From NCBI GenBank assembly GCA_027486835.1, contig JAIXOJ010000023.1:48360-112359 (forward strand): a stretch of 64,000 bases of DNA. Reading direction: 5' to 3'. This DNA comes from Chitinophagaceae bacterium (lineage in GTDB: Bacteria; Bacteroidota; Bacteroidia; Chitinophagales; Chitinophagaceae). The notes beneath the pieces were generated by a model. It was not told the DNA's origin, ran no database searches, and worked only from the letters and a program-made list of their open reading frames with translations. Shown one piece after another: positions 18,550 through 28,785 of this stretch; position 1 is the first letter of the stretch, and each line of letters starts with the position of its first letter. Position numbers and translations under genes: made by a program.

Positions 18550-21500
18550 TTTCTGTTGGTTTATTGGTGAATGATTGATTTTCTGCAACTTTTTGTTTGA
18601 ACATCTTTAGCTGCAATTTGAATTTCTTTTTCTCACGTTTGGTATGTACCATATCCTCTGTTAACGGCACTTCGTCTTCATCACGAATCAAATGGCGACC
18701 TTCGGCTAATTTGGCAAATACATAGTATAAACCCGGTACAATGATTACACCGAAGACCGTTCCTAAAAGCATCCCTCCGGCAGAAGAAGCACCAATGGTT
18801 CTATTGCCGATGGCACCTGGCCCTGTGGCAAACAATAATGGAATCAAACCAGCAATGAAGGCAAAGGAAGTCATCAAGATAGGACGGAAACGCACTTTTG
18901 CCCCTTCGATGGCTGCCTCCAAAATAGTCATACCCTCTTGGTTTTTCTGTACCGCAAATTCTACAATCAAAACGGCGTTTTTTCCAAGCAGACCTACTAA
19001 CATTACCAAGCCTACCTGTGCATAAATGTCATTGGACAAGCCCATCAATTTGAGTAAAGTAAATGCACCAAAAACGGCTACTGGTAAGGACAGAATAACC
19101 GCCCAAGGGATGATGAAACTTTCGTATTGCGCAGCAAGCACCATGAACACGAAAGCCAAAACAATTAAGAAAATATAAATTGCTTCATTGCCCCGGGCAA
19201 CTTCGTCTTTAGAAAGTCCTAGCCAGTCAATGCCATAACCACGGGGTAGTGTTTTGGCCACTTCTTGAATGGCTTTGATGGCTTCACCACTACTAAATCC
19301 TGAAGCAGGTGCACCATTGATGGCAGAAGAAGTGTACATGTTATATCGCGTAATCTCGTTCAAACCTTGACTCTTCTTCAGTTTCATAAAAGCTGAGTAA
19401 GGCACCATTTCATCCCGATTGTTTTTTACGTACAGTTTTAGTACATCATCGGGCAGTTGTCGATATTCGGGAGCAGCTTGTACATACACTTTGAAGAAAT
19501 TACCAAAACGGATGAAGCCCAATTCATAGGTACTACCAATTAAAATATTGAGGTTATCGAGGGCTTTACCAATGGTTACGCCTTTTTGCATAGCGGCTTG
19601 GTTGTCAATCTCCAATTCATACTGGGGATAGTTAGCGGCAAAGAAGGTGAACAACCCGGTAAGTTCTTTTCGTTTTTTCAAAGCAGCCATGAATTCATCA
19701 TTCACCTTTTCAAATGCCTTGTAGTCGTCGGTATTGGTTTTGTCCAATAACCGCAAGGAGAAACCGCCGGCAGCACCATAACCAGGAACAGCAGGTGGTT
19801 GAAAAAATTCAACGGTTGCACCGGGTATTTCTTTGGCTTTTTCTTCTAATTCTTCGATGATTTCTACGGCGGAATGCTTCCTCGCTCCCCAGTCTTTTAG
19901 GTTGATGATACAAGTACCCGCATTAGAACCTCGACCCTCAGTTAATACCTCATACCCTGCCAAAGAAGACACCGACTCCACACCATCTACTTTCTTGGCT
20001 ATTTTTTGCAGATCACGAGCTATGTCGTTGGTGCGTTCTAGGGTAGAACCTGGCGGAGTTTGGATGATGGCATAAATCATCCCTTGGTCTTCATTGGGTA
20101 TGAAGCCAGAGGGTAATTTTTCAGAAATAAAATAAATACCCACACAAAAAGCGATTAATATACCAAAAGTGATTACTCTTCGGTGAACAATAAATCGAAG
20201 TAGTTTAACATAGCTATTCGTTGCACCATCAAACCATTTATTGAATCCATTTAGTAGGTAATTGATGGGTGTTTTTCGTTGAAGCTGTCCATGATTATTT
20301 TTTAGAATCATCGCACATAGTACTGGGGTAAGTGTTAGGGCAACAAAGGCAGAAATTACTATAGATGTTGCCATCGTTATTGAAAACTGTCTATAAAATA
20401 CACCTACAGGACCAGACATAAACGCAACTGGTACAAACACGGCTGTCATTAACAATGTGATGGCAATAATGGCACCACTAATTTCACTCAACACTTTTTT
20501 TACTGCTTTATATGGCGACAAATGTTCCTCAGCCATTTTAGCGTGTACGGCTTCTACTACAACAATCGCATCATCCACAACTATACCGATCGCCAACACC
20601 AAAGCAAAAAGCGTAATCAGGTTGATTGTTAACCCAAATATCTGCATAAATATGAATGCCCCGATTAATGAAACAGGTACAGCTATAATAGGTATAAGTG
20701 TTGAACGCCAATCGCCTAAAAAAACAAATACTACTAATGCCACTAAAACAAAAGCTTCACCCAAAGTATGGATAACTTTTTCTATAGAGGCATCTAGAAA
20801 ACTAGAAACATCATAACTAATTTGGTAATCCATTCCTGGAGGGAAAGAACTGGCTTTAATTTCTTCCAATTTTGCTTTTACAGCCTTGATTACATCGCTT
20901 GCATTACTACCATAGGTTTGCTTTAGGGTTATTGCAGCAGAGGGATGACCATCCATGTTGGAATATATATCAAAGAATTCACTTCCCAATTCCACTTTGG
21001 CAATGTCTTTTAGGTGTAAAATTTCTCCACTTGAATTGGCTCGAATAATTACGTTTTCGTATTCTTCGGTGGTATTGTACCTGCCTTTGTAGGTCAATAC
21101 ATATTCCAAAGATTGAGAGCGTTTACCAGTTGCCTGTCCAATCCTGCCTGGTGAACCGATAACACTTTGATGACCTAATGCGTCCATCACTTCTTCTGTG
21201 GAAACATTGTAGGCGCGCATTCTGTCGGGGTTGAGCCATATACGCATGGCATATTGACGACTACCCAATATTTTGGCACTACCAACCCCATTCAACCGGC
21301 TGATTTCTGGTATAAGGTTTACCCCAGCGAAATTGTACAAGAACTTTTCATCTGCCTTGGGGTCTTTACTGTATAGATTCACGTACATCAACATGTTGGG
21401 TGAGGTGTAGTTTACCACTAAGCCTTCACGCTGCACCAACTCTGGCAAACGGTTGATCACCTGCTCAATACGAGTTTTTACACTCACCATGGCCTGATTG

Positions 21501-21799
21501 GGGTCAGTGCCCAAATCAAACACTATTTGTATAGTCGCTTCACCAGCACTCGTGGCATCAGAAGTCATGTACTTCATTCCTGGTGTACCATTGATGGCTT
21601 TTTCCATTGGAATTAATACAGAATTGACCAATACATTGGCACTAGCACCTGGATAAGCCACATTAACCACCACCATTGGCGGAGCTATAGATGGAAACTG
21701 CGAAACAGGAAGCGTATTAATAGCCAGAACCCCCATAAAAATGATGACAACAGACAACACTATGGCAAGAACTGGCCGTTTAATGAATTTATTAAACAT
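18527..21799 (-). CDS. RND multidrug efflux pump, HAE1/AcrB family inner-membrane transporter
   Basis: 1090 residues, usual size. N-terminus MFNKFIKRPVLAIVLSVVII is the first membrane helix. The proton-relay Asp pair is in GIVVDDAIVVVE of TM4 and the partner Lys in VGLLGKNAVLIVEF of TM10. RND landmarks present: YPGASANVL in the porter domain, PVALIGA-like PVSLIGAFIFMQ, and the C-terminal RFRPILMTSFAFIAGLIPL. It exports hydrophobic or amphiphilic compounds by proton antiport. Adaptor gene upstream (25-bp gap), outer-membrane factor downstream, so the tripartite system is complete. The C-terminal tail of about 50 charged residues is longer than in AcrB. No regulator gene lies next to it. Confidence 0.96.
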   Translation of the reverse strand: MFNKFIKRPVLAIVLSVVIIFMGVLAINTLPVSQFPSIAPPMVVVNVAYPGASANVLVNSVLIPMEKAINGTPGMKYMTSDATSAGEATIQIVFDLGTDPNQAMVSVKTRIEQVINRLPELVQREGLVVNYTSPNMLMYVNLYSKDPKADEKFLYNFAGVNLIPEISRLNGVGSAKILGSRQYAMRIWLNPDRMRAYNVSTEEVMDALGHQSVIGSPGRIGQATGKRSQSLEYVLTYKGRYNTTEEYENVIIRANSSGEILHLKDIAKVELGSEFFDIYSNMDGHPSAAITLKQTYGSNASDVIKAVKAKLEEIKASSFPPGMDYQISYDVSSFLDASIEKVIHTLGEAFVLVALVVFVFLGDWRSTLIPIIAVPVSLIGAFIFMQIFGLTINLITLFALVLAIGIVVDDAIVVVEAVHAKMAEEHLSPYKAVKKVLSEISGAIIAITLLMTAVFVPVAFMSGPVGVFYRQFSITMATSIVISAFVALTLTPVLCAMILKNNHGQLQRKTPINYLLNGFNKWFDGATNSYVKLLRFIVHRRVITFGILIAFCVGIYFISEKLPSGFIPNEDQGMIYAIIQTPPGSTLERTNDIARDLQKIAKKVDGVESVSSLAGYEVLTEGRGSNAGTCIINLKDWGARKHSAVEIIEELEEKAKEIPGATVEFFQPPAVPGYGAAGGFSLRLLDKTNTDDYKAFEKVNDEFMAALKKRKELTGLFTFFAANYPQYELEIDNQAAMQKGVTIGKALDNLNILIGSTYELGFIRFGNFFKVYVQAAPEYRQLPDDVLKLYVKNNRDEMVPYSAFMKLKKSQGLNEITRYNMYTSSAINGAPASGFSSGEAIKAIQEVAKTLPRGYGIDWLGLSKDEVARGNEAIYIFLIVLAFVFMVLAAQYESFIIPWAVILSLPVAVFGAFTLLKLMGLSNDIYAQVGLVMLVGLLGKNAVLIVEFAVQKNQEGMTILEAAIEGAKVRFRPILMTSFAFIAGLIPLLFATGPGAIGNRTIGASSAGGMLLGTVFGVIIVPGLYYVFAKLAEGRHLIRDEDEVPLTEDMVHTKREKKKFKLQLKMFKQKVAENQSFTNKPTENDENNQL

Positions 21800-21824
21800 G
21801 TTCTTAAATTTTTGGATGAGTAAA

Positions 21825-22907
21825 TTATTCTGCTGCCACTTTCAAGTGGTGTATAACCTCTTTGGGCTCTTTTACTGTGAAAGTAATTTTATCGTTCTCT
21901 TTCACTTTCCTCAACCCCTCTAACAGGATTTTGTCTGATGCTTCTAGTCCCTTGGCCACTACATATATATCTTCTAATTCAGCACCAATGGTTATTTCGC
22001 GGGTTTTTACCTTGTTTTCGTTGTCCACCACAAACACGTATTTCTTATCTAATACTTCAAAAGTTGCTTTTTGTGGAATCAATAAGGCATTTTTCAAGGG
22101 TACTTCCATGAGTAAATTACCCGTTTCGCCATGACGCAATAATCCCTTGTTATTCGGGAAAGTGGCACGGAAAGGGATATTTCCTGTTTCATTATCAAAA
22201 TCTGCTTCGATAGTTTCCACAATTCCCGGGTATTCGAAGATTTTATGATTGGCCATTTCTAAGGATACCCGAGGTTTGCTTACCTCCATTTTGCCCTTAT
22301 AATCCAGATATTCTGCTTCTGGCACATTGAAATAGACCCACATTTTGCTATTGTCTGATAGTGTAGTGAGCAAAGCCCCTTCATCTACCAAACTACCTAG
22401 CCTCACTTGAAAACGATCTACTATACCGTCAAATGGCGCCCTTATTTCTGTAAACTGTAAGTGAACATTGCAGAGTGCCAATTCAGCTTTGGCTTTGTCT
22501 AACTTGGCATTGGCCATTGCCAATTCCGTTTTAGATATGATGTTCTTGTCCACCAAGGCTTTATTGTTTTGCACTTCTATTTCGGCAAACTTTACCTCAG
22601 CCTGTGCCTTTTGCTTTTCGGCCTCATACAATTTGGGCATAATTTGAAATAGTATTTGCCCCGCTTTAACTGATTGGCCTTCGTCCACATAAATTTTCTC
22701 TAAATACCCTTTTTCTTGGGCTCTTAGTTCTATGTGCCTAATCGCCTTAATTTGGGATACATAGGTTTTCACTGCCACGGTGTCCATTTGTAATGGAGTG
22801 GTAATTTCAAATTTTGTTTCTTCTGTTTTTATTTCTTCTTTTTTTGATTGGCAGCTCGCCAAAAACAATAGGGCAAAAAAACCTAGCTGCAGGAGTATCT
22901 TGTTCAT
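21825..22907 (-). CDS. RND efflux periplasmic adaptor (membrane fusion protein, AcrA-type lipoprotein)
   Basis: 360 residues. Lipoprotein signal NKILLQLGFFALLFLASC (Cys19). Domain order of the HlyD/AcrA family: barrel-sandwich half (IELRAQEKGYLEKIYVDEGQ, VKAGQILFQI), coiled-coil hairpin (KAQAEVKFAEIEVQNNKALV to LDKAKAELALCNVHLQFTEI), second half-lipoyl motif (RAPFDGIVDRFQVRLGSLVD), then beta-barrel and membrane-proximal domain (KNALLIPQKATFEVLDKKYV). It links pump and outer-membrane factor. It is the first gene of the operon, so the promoter should lie in 22908-23090. Confidence 0.95.
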   Translation of the reverse strand: MNKILLQLGFFALLFLASCQSKKEEIKTEETKFEITTPLQMDTVAVKTYVSQIKAIRHIELRAQEKGYLEKIYVDEGQSVKAGQILFQIMPKLYEAEKQKAQAEVKFAEIEVQNNKALVDKNIISKTELAMANAKLDKAKAELALCNVHLQFTEIRAPFDGIVDRFQVRLGSLVDEGALLTTLSDNSKMWVYFNVPEAEYLDYKGKMEVSKPRVSLEMANHKIFEYPGIVETIEADFDNETGNIPFRATFPNNKGLLRHGETGNLLMEVPLKNALLIPQKATFEVLDKKYVFVVDNENKVKTREITIGAELEDIYVVAKGLEASDKILLEGLRKVKENDKITFTVKEPKEVIHHLKVAAE

Positions 22908-23090
22908 AACAATGGTATTATGATGAATAAAATGTTGTTATCAGTCGAATTCTTTACGATACATGGGGCATTAATGTCCACATGGGTAGTATCCCACCCT
23001 AGCTTGTAGATTAGGGTAATAGATATAATGACCTACACATACACAGGGTGCATCTGTAATCATTTTAATTGGGAAAAAGAAACAACGATA

Positions 23091-23528
23091 TTAAATTCTA
23101 AACACGCAGAAAACCAGATATTTTGCTTGCTTCTGGAAAGCATAATGAAAATTGCTTTTAAAAATGGTATTGCTAGATGTGGTATTGCTAGCTAGTGCAG
23201 GCGCATAAAAACCTAATAAATAATTTAATCCTTGTTTAATGTTGTTCTTGAAATGAGCTATTACTTTATCGTCATCATCGTCATCATCATCGTCCTCTAA
23301 GCTATCACAAAGTGAAGCGTCAATGCTATTTTGTTTTGTGGAAATATTGGAAGTTGATGGTGTATGATGATTTGAACTTAATAAAAAAGCACCTTCATTT
23401 TGTAAAAATCCATTGGCTTCAATGCTGGTATTACCTGCTTTAATGCTGGTTTGATTGGCATTCGCAAACCAACAGGATAGCAAGGCTAATACTAGTATAA
23501 AACTTATCCGAATAGATATTTTCCTCAT
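23091..23528 (-). CDS. Small exported hypothetical protein with an Asp-rich run
   Basis: 145 residues. A signal peptide (ISFILVLALLSCWFANA) is followed by a Ser/Asn-rich segment and SLEDDDDDDDDDKVIAHF, nine consecutive Asp encoded mostly by an ATC/ATCATC-type triplet run on the plus strand. Such a run can bind divalent cations or vary in length by slippage. No known domain. It lies 183 bp upstream of the efflux operon on the same strand and could be co-transcribed with it. A cation or stress role is only a guess. Confidence 0.65.
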   Translation of the reverse strand: MRKISIRISFILVLALLSCWFANANQTSIKAGNTSIEANGFLQNEGAFLLSSNHHTPSTSNISTKQNSIDASLCDSLEDDDDDDDDDKVIAHFKNNIKQGLNYLLGFYAPALASNTTSSNTIFKSNFHYAFQKQAKYLVFCVFRI

Positions 23529-23836
23529 GCTGGTGTCAAAAATTAGTCTAAAACAAAGAAATAATGGTTATGCAGAAATGTTATTTACCAATAATAAAAA
23601 CTGAATTCTTCAGAAGCTAAACAACTGAAAAAGGTTTAAAATCCACTCCATCAAAAAGCAAGAAAATTTTGTTAATACTGCTTAACCCTTTGTAACAATG
23701 CCATCTAAATTTTGGCTGGCGATGATCATTCATCATTTAATTGGACTAATTCAGTCTTTTAAAATTCTTGATAATCCTTAGAATCTAAAACAAAAAATAA
23801 TGCTTTTGATGCCACATTGATTGATGATATGCAGTT
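23529..23836. other. Intergenic gap
   Basis: AT-rich spacer between two minus-strand genes. I see no gene, hairpin or repeat that stands out. Confidence 0.5.
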
Positions 23837-24580
23837 CTATCTGTAATCAACTAAATTCAGCTTAACACCAAAACTGCCATCATCGTAACTACCAGCTACT
23901 CCATCGTATTTATTGTAGAAGTAAGCCATGAATTCTTTATAAATTAGACCAACCCCTTTGGCATACACTTCGGCTGAATAAGTTTTTTGTGAAAAACTAT
24001 TTGGATTAAACACCCCCGAACTGTCCGCCTTTTGCAAAACCGTATACGTGTTTTCAAAAGTCCCTTTTATTACAGTGAATGGTTGGTTAAGATTACGGTA
24101 TTGGTAATCCCAACCATCATAATTGAGGTTGCTTGTGGTTAAGGTTATATTTAGTGAAGCAGAATCTAAATAGCTATTTCCTTTCCAACTGGTATTGTAG
24201 GAAACGGGGTTAGCTAAAGTGATAAAACGTCTGTTGTTGTCCACATACTCCACCCTTTTGTCGTCGATTACTGCAAAAAAGGTATTTGAAAACTGGTAAG
24301 GAGCTTTATTTAGGGTATCGGTTATGTAACGATAAATTCTAAAGGCTTTTTTACCATTCGGATCTAAAAAAGTATTTTCAATGCTGTCTTTTATAAGGTA
24401 ATACCGTGTTTTAAAACCAGATATATCAGATACGCTGCTGTCCATACGATAAATGAATACTTTACCTACTGCCAATGGATATAGCTCGGCAACTGTAGGG
24501 TTAAGATAGGTTTCTGTTTTTTTGGTACAAGCCAATATCGTTATAGACAAGAGGAAACAAACAAGAATCTTTTTAAACAT
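23837..24580 (-). CDS. Lipoprotein of unknown function
   Basis: Start set at 24580, because MFKKILVCFLLSITILACTK is then a proper lipoprotein signal with Cys18; the longer frame from 24616 adds 12 residues ahead of it. The mature protein (about 230 residues) opens with YPLAVGKVFIYRMDSSVSD, a pattern seen in many Bacteroidota surface lipoproteins where a beta-rich domain binds an unknown ligand; GLIYKEFMAYFYNKYD lies near the end. It follows mnmA by 52 bp on the same strand and may be read from the same transcript. Confidence 0.78.
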   Translation of the reverse strand: MFKKILVCFLLSITILACTKKTETYLNPTVAELYPLAVGKVFIYRMDSSVSDISGFKTRYYLIKDSIENTFLDPNGKKAFRIYRYITDTLNKAPYQFSNTFFAVIDDKRVEYVDNNRRFITLANPVSYNTSWKGNSYLDSASLNITLTTSNLNYDGWDYQYRNLNQPFTVIKGTFENTYTVLQKADSSGVFNPNSFSQKTYSAEVYAKGVGLIYKEFMAYFYNKYDGVAGSYDDGSFGVKLNLVDYR

Positions 24581-24632
24581 GCTATCATTATTTTTTAACC
24601 AAGATAAATTGACCAATTAACTTTTGTTTTAT

Positions 24633-25736
24633 TTATTGCAATAATCCACTTTGAATGATGCCGCCACCTATCACATCGTTGCCTTCGTAAAAAACGGCAC
24701 TTTGTCCAGGGGCAATACCTTTTACGTGTTCAAAGAAACGTGCCTCTATGCCTTGAGGGGTTTGGTGCAAGGAGCTTAGTGCGCCTTTATCCTTATAACG
24801 AATCTTTGTAAGTGCTTCCATTCCGTCATCAATGCCGTTATATTTTATCCAATTTATCTTCCCTATTTGAACATAATTCTGCGCCAAATCAGATTCCTCC
24901 CCTAGTACTACCGTATTGGTGTCAGGGTCAATGGCGGTTACGTAGGCGGGTTTGCCAAGGGCAATTTCTAACCCTTTGCGTTGCCCAATCGTATAAAAAG
25001 GATAGCCTTTGTGCTGTCCAAGTTTCTTTCCATGTTTGTCTTTGAACCAACCGCCGTTTACTTTTTCTTCTAACCCCTCTACCCTTCTTTTGAGGAAACC
25101 ACGGTAATCATTATCAGGTACAAAACAAATCTCGTAACTCTCACTTTTTTTGGCCAACTCGGGATATCCCATATCGTGAGCCATTTGTCTAATGGCCGTT
25201 TTTTGGTATTTTCCTAGTGGCATAATCGTACGGCTGAGCAATTCTTGGTCAAGCCCCCACAATACATAACTCTGGTCTTTTGTTTCGTCTAGTCCTTTGC
25301 TGATTACGTATCTACCATTGGTATGCTGGCGCACTTCCGCATAATGCCCAGTGGCAATCCAATCGCACCCAAGTGCGTTGGCTCTTTTAAGTAATGCGCG
25401 CCATTTAATATGTGTATTACACATCACACAGGGGTTGGGCGTACGCCCAGCCAGATATTCTTCTACAAAATTTTCAATAACAAAACCACCAAATTCTTCC
25501 CTGATGTCCAATATAAAATGCGGAAATCCATGCTGCACCGCCGCCTGCCGGGCATCGTTAAAACTATCAATATTGCAGCAACCTGTTTCCCTGCTGCTGG
25601 TTTTACTCGTGGCATAATCCCATGTTTTCATGGTGATACCTATTACTTCATAGCCTTCGTGGTGCAACATCAATGCGGTAACGGTACTGTCAATACCGCC
25701 GCTCATGGCCACCAATACTTTGCCTTTACTACTCAT
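24633..25736 (-). CDS. mnmA: tRNA-specific 2-thiouridylase MnmA
   Basis: 367 residues from the chosen start at 25736 (MSSKGKVLVAMSGGIDST), matching the family length; the frame remains open for 69 more codons upstream but that part has no homologous look. MnmA thiolates U34 of tRNA(Lys/Glu/Gln). Present are the PP-loop SGGIDST, the first catalytic Cys in NPCVMCN, the second in YEICFVPD, and the C-terminal OB-like domain (LGEESDLAQNYVQIGKINWI and GQSAVFYEGNDVIGGGII). The cytoplasmic sulfur relay partners are not in the window. Confidence 0.97.
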   Translation of the reverse strand: MSSKGKVLVAMSGGIDSTVTALMLHHEGYEVIGITMKTWDYATSKTSSRETGCCNIDSFNDARQAAVQHGFPHFILDIREEFGGFVIENFVEEYLAGRTPNPCVMCNTHIKWRALLKRANALGCDWIATGHYAEVRQHTNGRYVISKGLDETKDQSYVLWGLDQELLSRTIMPLGKYQKTAIRQMAHDMGYPELAKKSESYEICFVPDNDYRGFLKRRVEGLEEKVNGGWFKDKHGKKLGQHKGYPFYTIGQRKGLEIALGKPAYVTAIDPDTNTVVLGEESDLAQNYVQIGKINWIKYNGIDDGMEALTKIRYKDKGALSSLHQTPQGIEARFFEHVKGIAPGQSAVFYEGNDVIGGGIIQSGLLQ

Positions 25737-26140
25737 GGTTCTATATTTTCTGCTGGATTCTTTTCGATAAACAGCTCGGGCGAAAATAGCCCTAACCATC
25801 CATTGGCGTTCCTTTTTTCCGTTATTCGTTATTGAAACCAATGGTTCAAGTATGTTCCTTCTGTTTAGCGATGCAGTATTATTTCCTCGCTTTAAAAATA
25901 AAACTGAACCATTTCTCAAGTTGAAAAATACCCTATGGTCCAATTCTAGATCGCTTGCTTTTTTTCAATTTATTGCATTTTATCATTGTGAAATACTAAA
26001 AGATAGGGACAAGCAAAAAATTAGTGCCCTTGATGAGGGAAATCGAACTTAGAAAACTCAATTACGTTTTAAGCGAGATTCCCTTTCGAAATAAGTCGCA
26101 TCCCTACGCCTTAAAAACATTGTAATATTAAAATATCCCT
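25737..26140. other. Intergenic gap
   Basis: Holds the mnmA promoter region. Open frames exist on both strands but none has protein-like composition or a recognised relative. No RNA gene or repeat seen. Confidence 0.5.
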
Positions 26141-27358
26141 CTACTCTACCACCAACATCCGATTACCAATTCCTTGAATTTGCACACAATAAATACCCCT
26201 TACTAATCCAATTAGGTCAATGACAACGGAATTGTAGCCATTTAATAACTTTTCCTTTTGGGTTTTGCAAATTTGGCCTTTAGCATTTACCATTTGTAAG
26301 AAAATGGTTTGTGCTTCTTTTACATGCAAGCCTAGGGTGGTGGTTCCTTTTGCAGGATTGGGTACTAGACTAAAATGCTGTGCTGATTTCTCTAGCTTCA
26401 ATACTTGACTGTAAACAAAACGACCATCTTTATCTGTCATTTTTAGCCTGAAATATGCTTGATTTGTTTTGGCTGTAAAGCTATAAATACCATTTCCTTT
26501 CTCTTTTGCCATCACCGTTCCTAATGGCAAAAAGTTGAAACCTTCCGTGCTCGCTTCCACCATAAAATGTTGTGTATTCGTTTCATTGTTCGTTTGCCAG
26601 TGTAGTGTAACCGTTTCTGCAAGTTGTTGCCCCGAAAATGTGAGCAGTTCTAATGGCAAAGTAGTATTGGTGAAATTGGCTGTCCTTATGGGCGGTAAGA
26701 AAAAATTATAGGCGGGCGTATTAGAAAGAATAGCGGTTTGGTTTTGTTTTGTTACATATGCATAATGACTGTAGGGAATATCTGAACCGAACGTACAAAA
26801 GAAATCAGTAGAGCCAACCCCTTCCAGAAGATATTGAGGATAAAAACGTGGACTAACACCCAATCTTTTTAATTTTCTATTTCCCAACTGAATGGTATCA
26901 TTATAAGTTGCAGTGCAACATTGAAAGGGATTGGCTGGATCAAATACACAATCTCCAATAGCGCCAGTTTTTACCTTATTATTATTAAAAATGGTGTCTT
27001 CACGCAGCGCAGTATAATACCTGATAAAATAACCACTTGGCGATTCTCTTTTATAGCCCACCCTCCTGTAGGAAATAAATTGCTTGGTACCTCCGTTATC
27101 CATAAAAGAGGCTTTCATTAGCTTGTAATAATATTTCCCATTCATCAAAGTGTCCCCATCAAAATAGTTGGTTACGTAATATATGCCCCCAGTTATCCCA
27201 CCTAATTCAAGTTCTCTCACTTCAAAGGTGGAATCCCAATAATTGAAATAGTTGCCTTGCGCTTGTACTTGGAATCTTCCCAATAGGGCAATAAATACGA
27301 AGGGTAAAACAGTTGTAAAAGCACATTTTGCTACTCTAAGCGTCTTTGTTTTTTTCAT
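26141..27358 (-). CDS. T9SS-exported protein with C-terminal sorting domain
   Basis: 405 residues. Signal peptide (TTVLPFVFIALLGRFQVQAQ), an unassigned N-terminal domain with YFDGDTLMNGKYYYKLMKAS and a Cys pair (QCC), then a fibronectin-like linker domain starting LPLELLTFSGQQLAETVTLH (LTF.... V.L.W.T..E.NT..F.VE), and the type A sorting domain SLVPNPAKGTTTLGL to the end (GIYCVQIQGIGNRMLVVE). The last domain directs passage through the type IX system and surface attachment. It stands alone; its terminal domain is clearly different from that of the two giant proteins at 54.9-62.5 kb. Confidence 0.88.
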   Translation of the reverse strand: MKKTKTLRVAKCAFTTVLPFVFIALLGRFQVQAQGNYFNYWDSTFEVRELELGGITGGIYYVTNYFDGDTLMNGKYYYKLMKASFMDNGGTKQFISYRRVGYKRESPSGYFIRYYTALREDTIFNNNKVKTGAIGDCVFDPANPFQCCTATYNDTIQLGNRKLKRLGVSPRFYPQYLLEGVGSTDFFCTFGSDIPYSHYAYVTKQNQTAILSNTPAYNFFLPPIRTANFTNTTLPLELLTFSGQQLAETVTLHWQTNNETNTQHFMVEASTEGFNFLPLGTVMAKEKGNGIYSFTAKTNQAYFRLKMTDKDGRFVYSQVLKLEKSAQHFSLVPNPAKGTTTLGLHVKEAQTIFLQMVNAKGQICKTQKEKLLNGYNSVVIDLIGLVRGIYCVQIQGIGNRMLVVE

Positions 27359-27535
27359 GACTGATTATTTAAAATTGATGGATCACTATATTTTTCGAAC
27401 TAAACAAAGCAATATTATCAATAAAGGAGCAAAGATGATAAATTGTACTGCAAGCTAACCCAGCTACGAAAAAAGTTCTGAATTGGATATTTTCTAAACA
27501 AGCTAATGACCATTTCGAACTGGCTATTGCTCTAT

Positions 27536-27597
27536 TTGAAATACAGCGAAGAACTTAGCGGAGGGTACGAGCGACACATTCGCATCAGCGTGGGAAA
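27536..27597. repeat. Dispersed GCGAAGAACTTAGCGG element, copy 1
   Basis: TTGAAATACAGCGAAGAACT is followed by TAGCGGAGGGTACGAGCGAC and CGCATCAGCG. Almost the same sequence occurs twice in tandem at 28786-28885. All copies are intergenic and flank the hypothetical gene 27603-28646 on both sides. Confidence 0.85.
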
Positions 27598-27602
27598 AAT
27601 TA

Positions 27603-28646
27603 TTATTTTTCAGAGTATTGATAGGGCACACATTTTCCGTTTCGATAATCAATTTTATAACCAATCAGACCATCTGATAAGTTGAGTCTCCACAAAAGCA
27701 TCCCAAGATTATTGGTAATTACATAACCAAAATTGAAACATGTGGGGTCGTAGCCTGTAACATTGCTGTCAAAATAATAAAAATCCGAACCTATTTTATT
27801 CATGACGTGCAAATTATAATAATTATTTTTTAACAACGTTTTGCCATCACTGAGCGCATAGCAATGAAGTTTTTTCCATTTCACTTTGGTCTTCTTTTCT
27901 TCATTCCATACATAGGCATCCAATAATGTATCTCCTACTTTTTCAATAACCACATTCGCATTTTCTGGTTCGTTCCGCTTGAAATGCTCAAAATCTTTGA
28001 AAATACCAGACTTTAAATGTTCAGTTTGATAAATAGGTATAGCTAATTTCTCAATACTATCTATTGATTCAAGTTCTTTAAGTGTATAAAGTGGTCTATT
28101 TTGTAAGTTATAAGTTGAAATGATGGAAGTAGGGACATTTAATTCTGCATTAATTTCCGTTAACCGTTTACTTAATAAATGTAATAGTTTAGTAGTAACA
28201 TCAATAATATTATTAACTGTGTAAACGGAAGCAATTTTTAAGATTTCATAAAAATTGCCGAGACTATCTTTTTCAAAAAATCTAATTCCAAGATACAGAT
28301 CTCCAAAATCACGTTGATTTACCCCTTCGGCAAAATATAGTTCGTCTAAGACGATGGCTAATTCCTTTTTGTTTTCAATACATGGTTTATCCGTACACTG
28401 GAAAAACTTTGCCATGTCTTCAACTAATTCACCCTTGTAAATTACATTGGTATTTCTGTTTAATGGACCAGTTTGAACATACCCCAACGTTTTTTTTATT
28501 ATTCTTTTATCAATAGCATAAACATGCGAATACTTCTTGGGTGTATTTTTATCGATACTAAAATCTAGTGTTAATTCTTTGTTTTGTCCATTTCCTACGG
28601 TTGATAAGCCTATAGAAAAAAGTAATAGAGTGAAAATACTTTTCAT
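27603..28646 (-). CDS. Exported hypothetical protein
   Basis: 347 residues with signal peptide (MKSIFTLLLFSIGLSTVGNG). The body contains GPLNRNTNVIYKGELVEDMA, LDELYFAEGV and a C-terminal GYVITNNLGMLLWRLNLSDG stretch. No domain that I can name; relatives of this shape are common lineage-specific secreted proteins in Chitinophagaceae. It is bracketed by copies of the same dispersed element, which may mean that it moved or was duplicated between such repeats, but no direct evidence for transfer is seen. Confidence 0.72.
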   Translation of the reverse strand: MKSIFTLLLFSIGLSTVGNGQNKELTLDFSIDKNTPKKYSHVYAIDKRIIKKTLGYVQTGPLNRNTNVIYKGELVEDMAKFFQCTDKPCIENKKELAIVLDELYFAEGVNQRDFGDLYLGIRFFEKDSLGNFYEILKIASVYTVNNIIDVTTKLLHLLSKRLTEINAELNVPTSIISTYNLQNRPLYTLKELESIDSIEKLAIPIYQTEHLKSGIFKDFEHFKRNEPENANVVIEKVGDTLLDAYVWNEEKKTKVKWKKLHCYALSDGKTLLKNNYYNLHVMNKIGSDFYYFDSNVTGYDPTCFNFGYVITNNLGMLLWRLNLSDGLIGYKIDYRNGKCVPYQYSEK

Positions 28647-28785
28647 TTATTCTGAGATCTTGTTAAATATTATTTCGCTGTTCATATTGTTGGCTGAAAC
28701 AGCTCGTTTAAATTGATTTATGGGATTTGCAAACACGCTAATATAATCGATATAATAAGCAACACTGAGATATACTCAATTTGAA

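Noticed and set aside
25737..25943. N-terminal extension of mnmA
   Set aside because: Adds 69 residues ahead of the PP-loop that normally lies close to the N-terminus.
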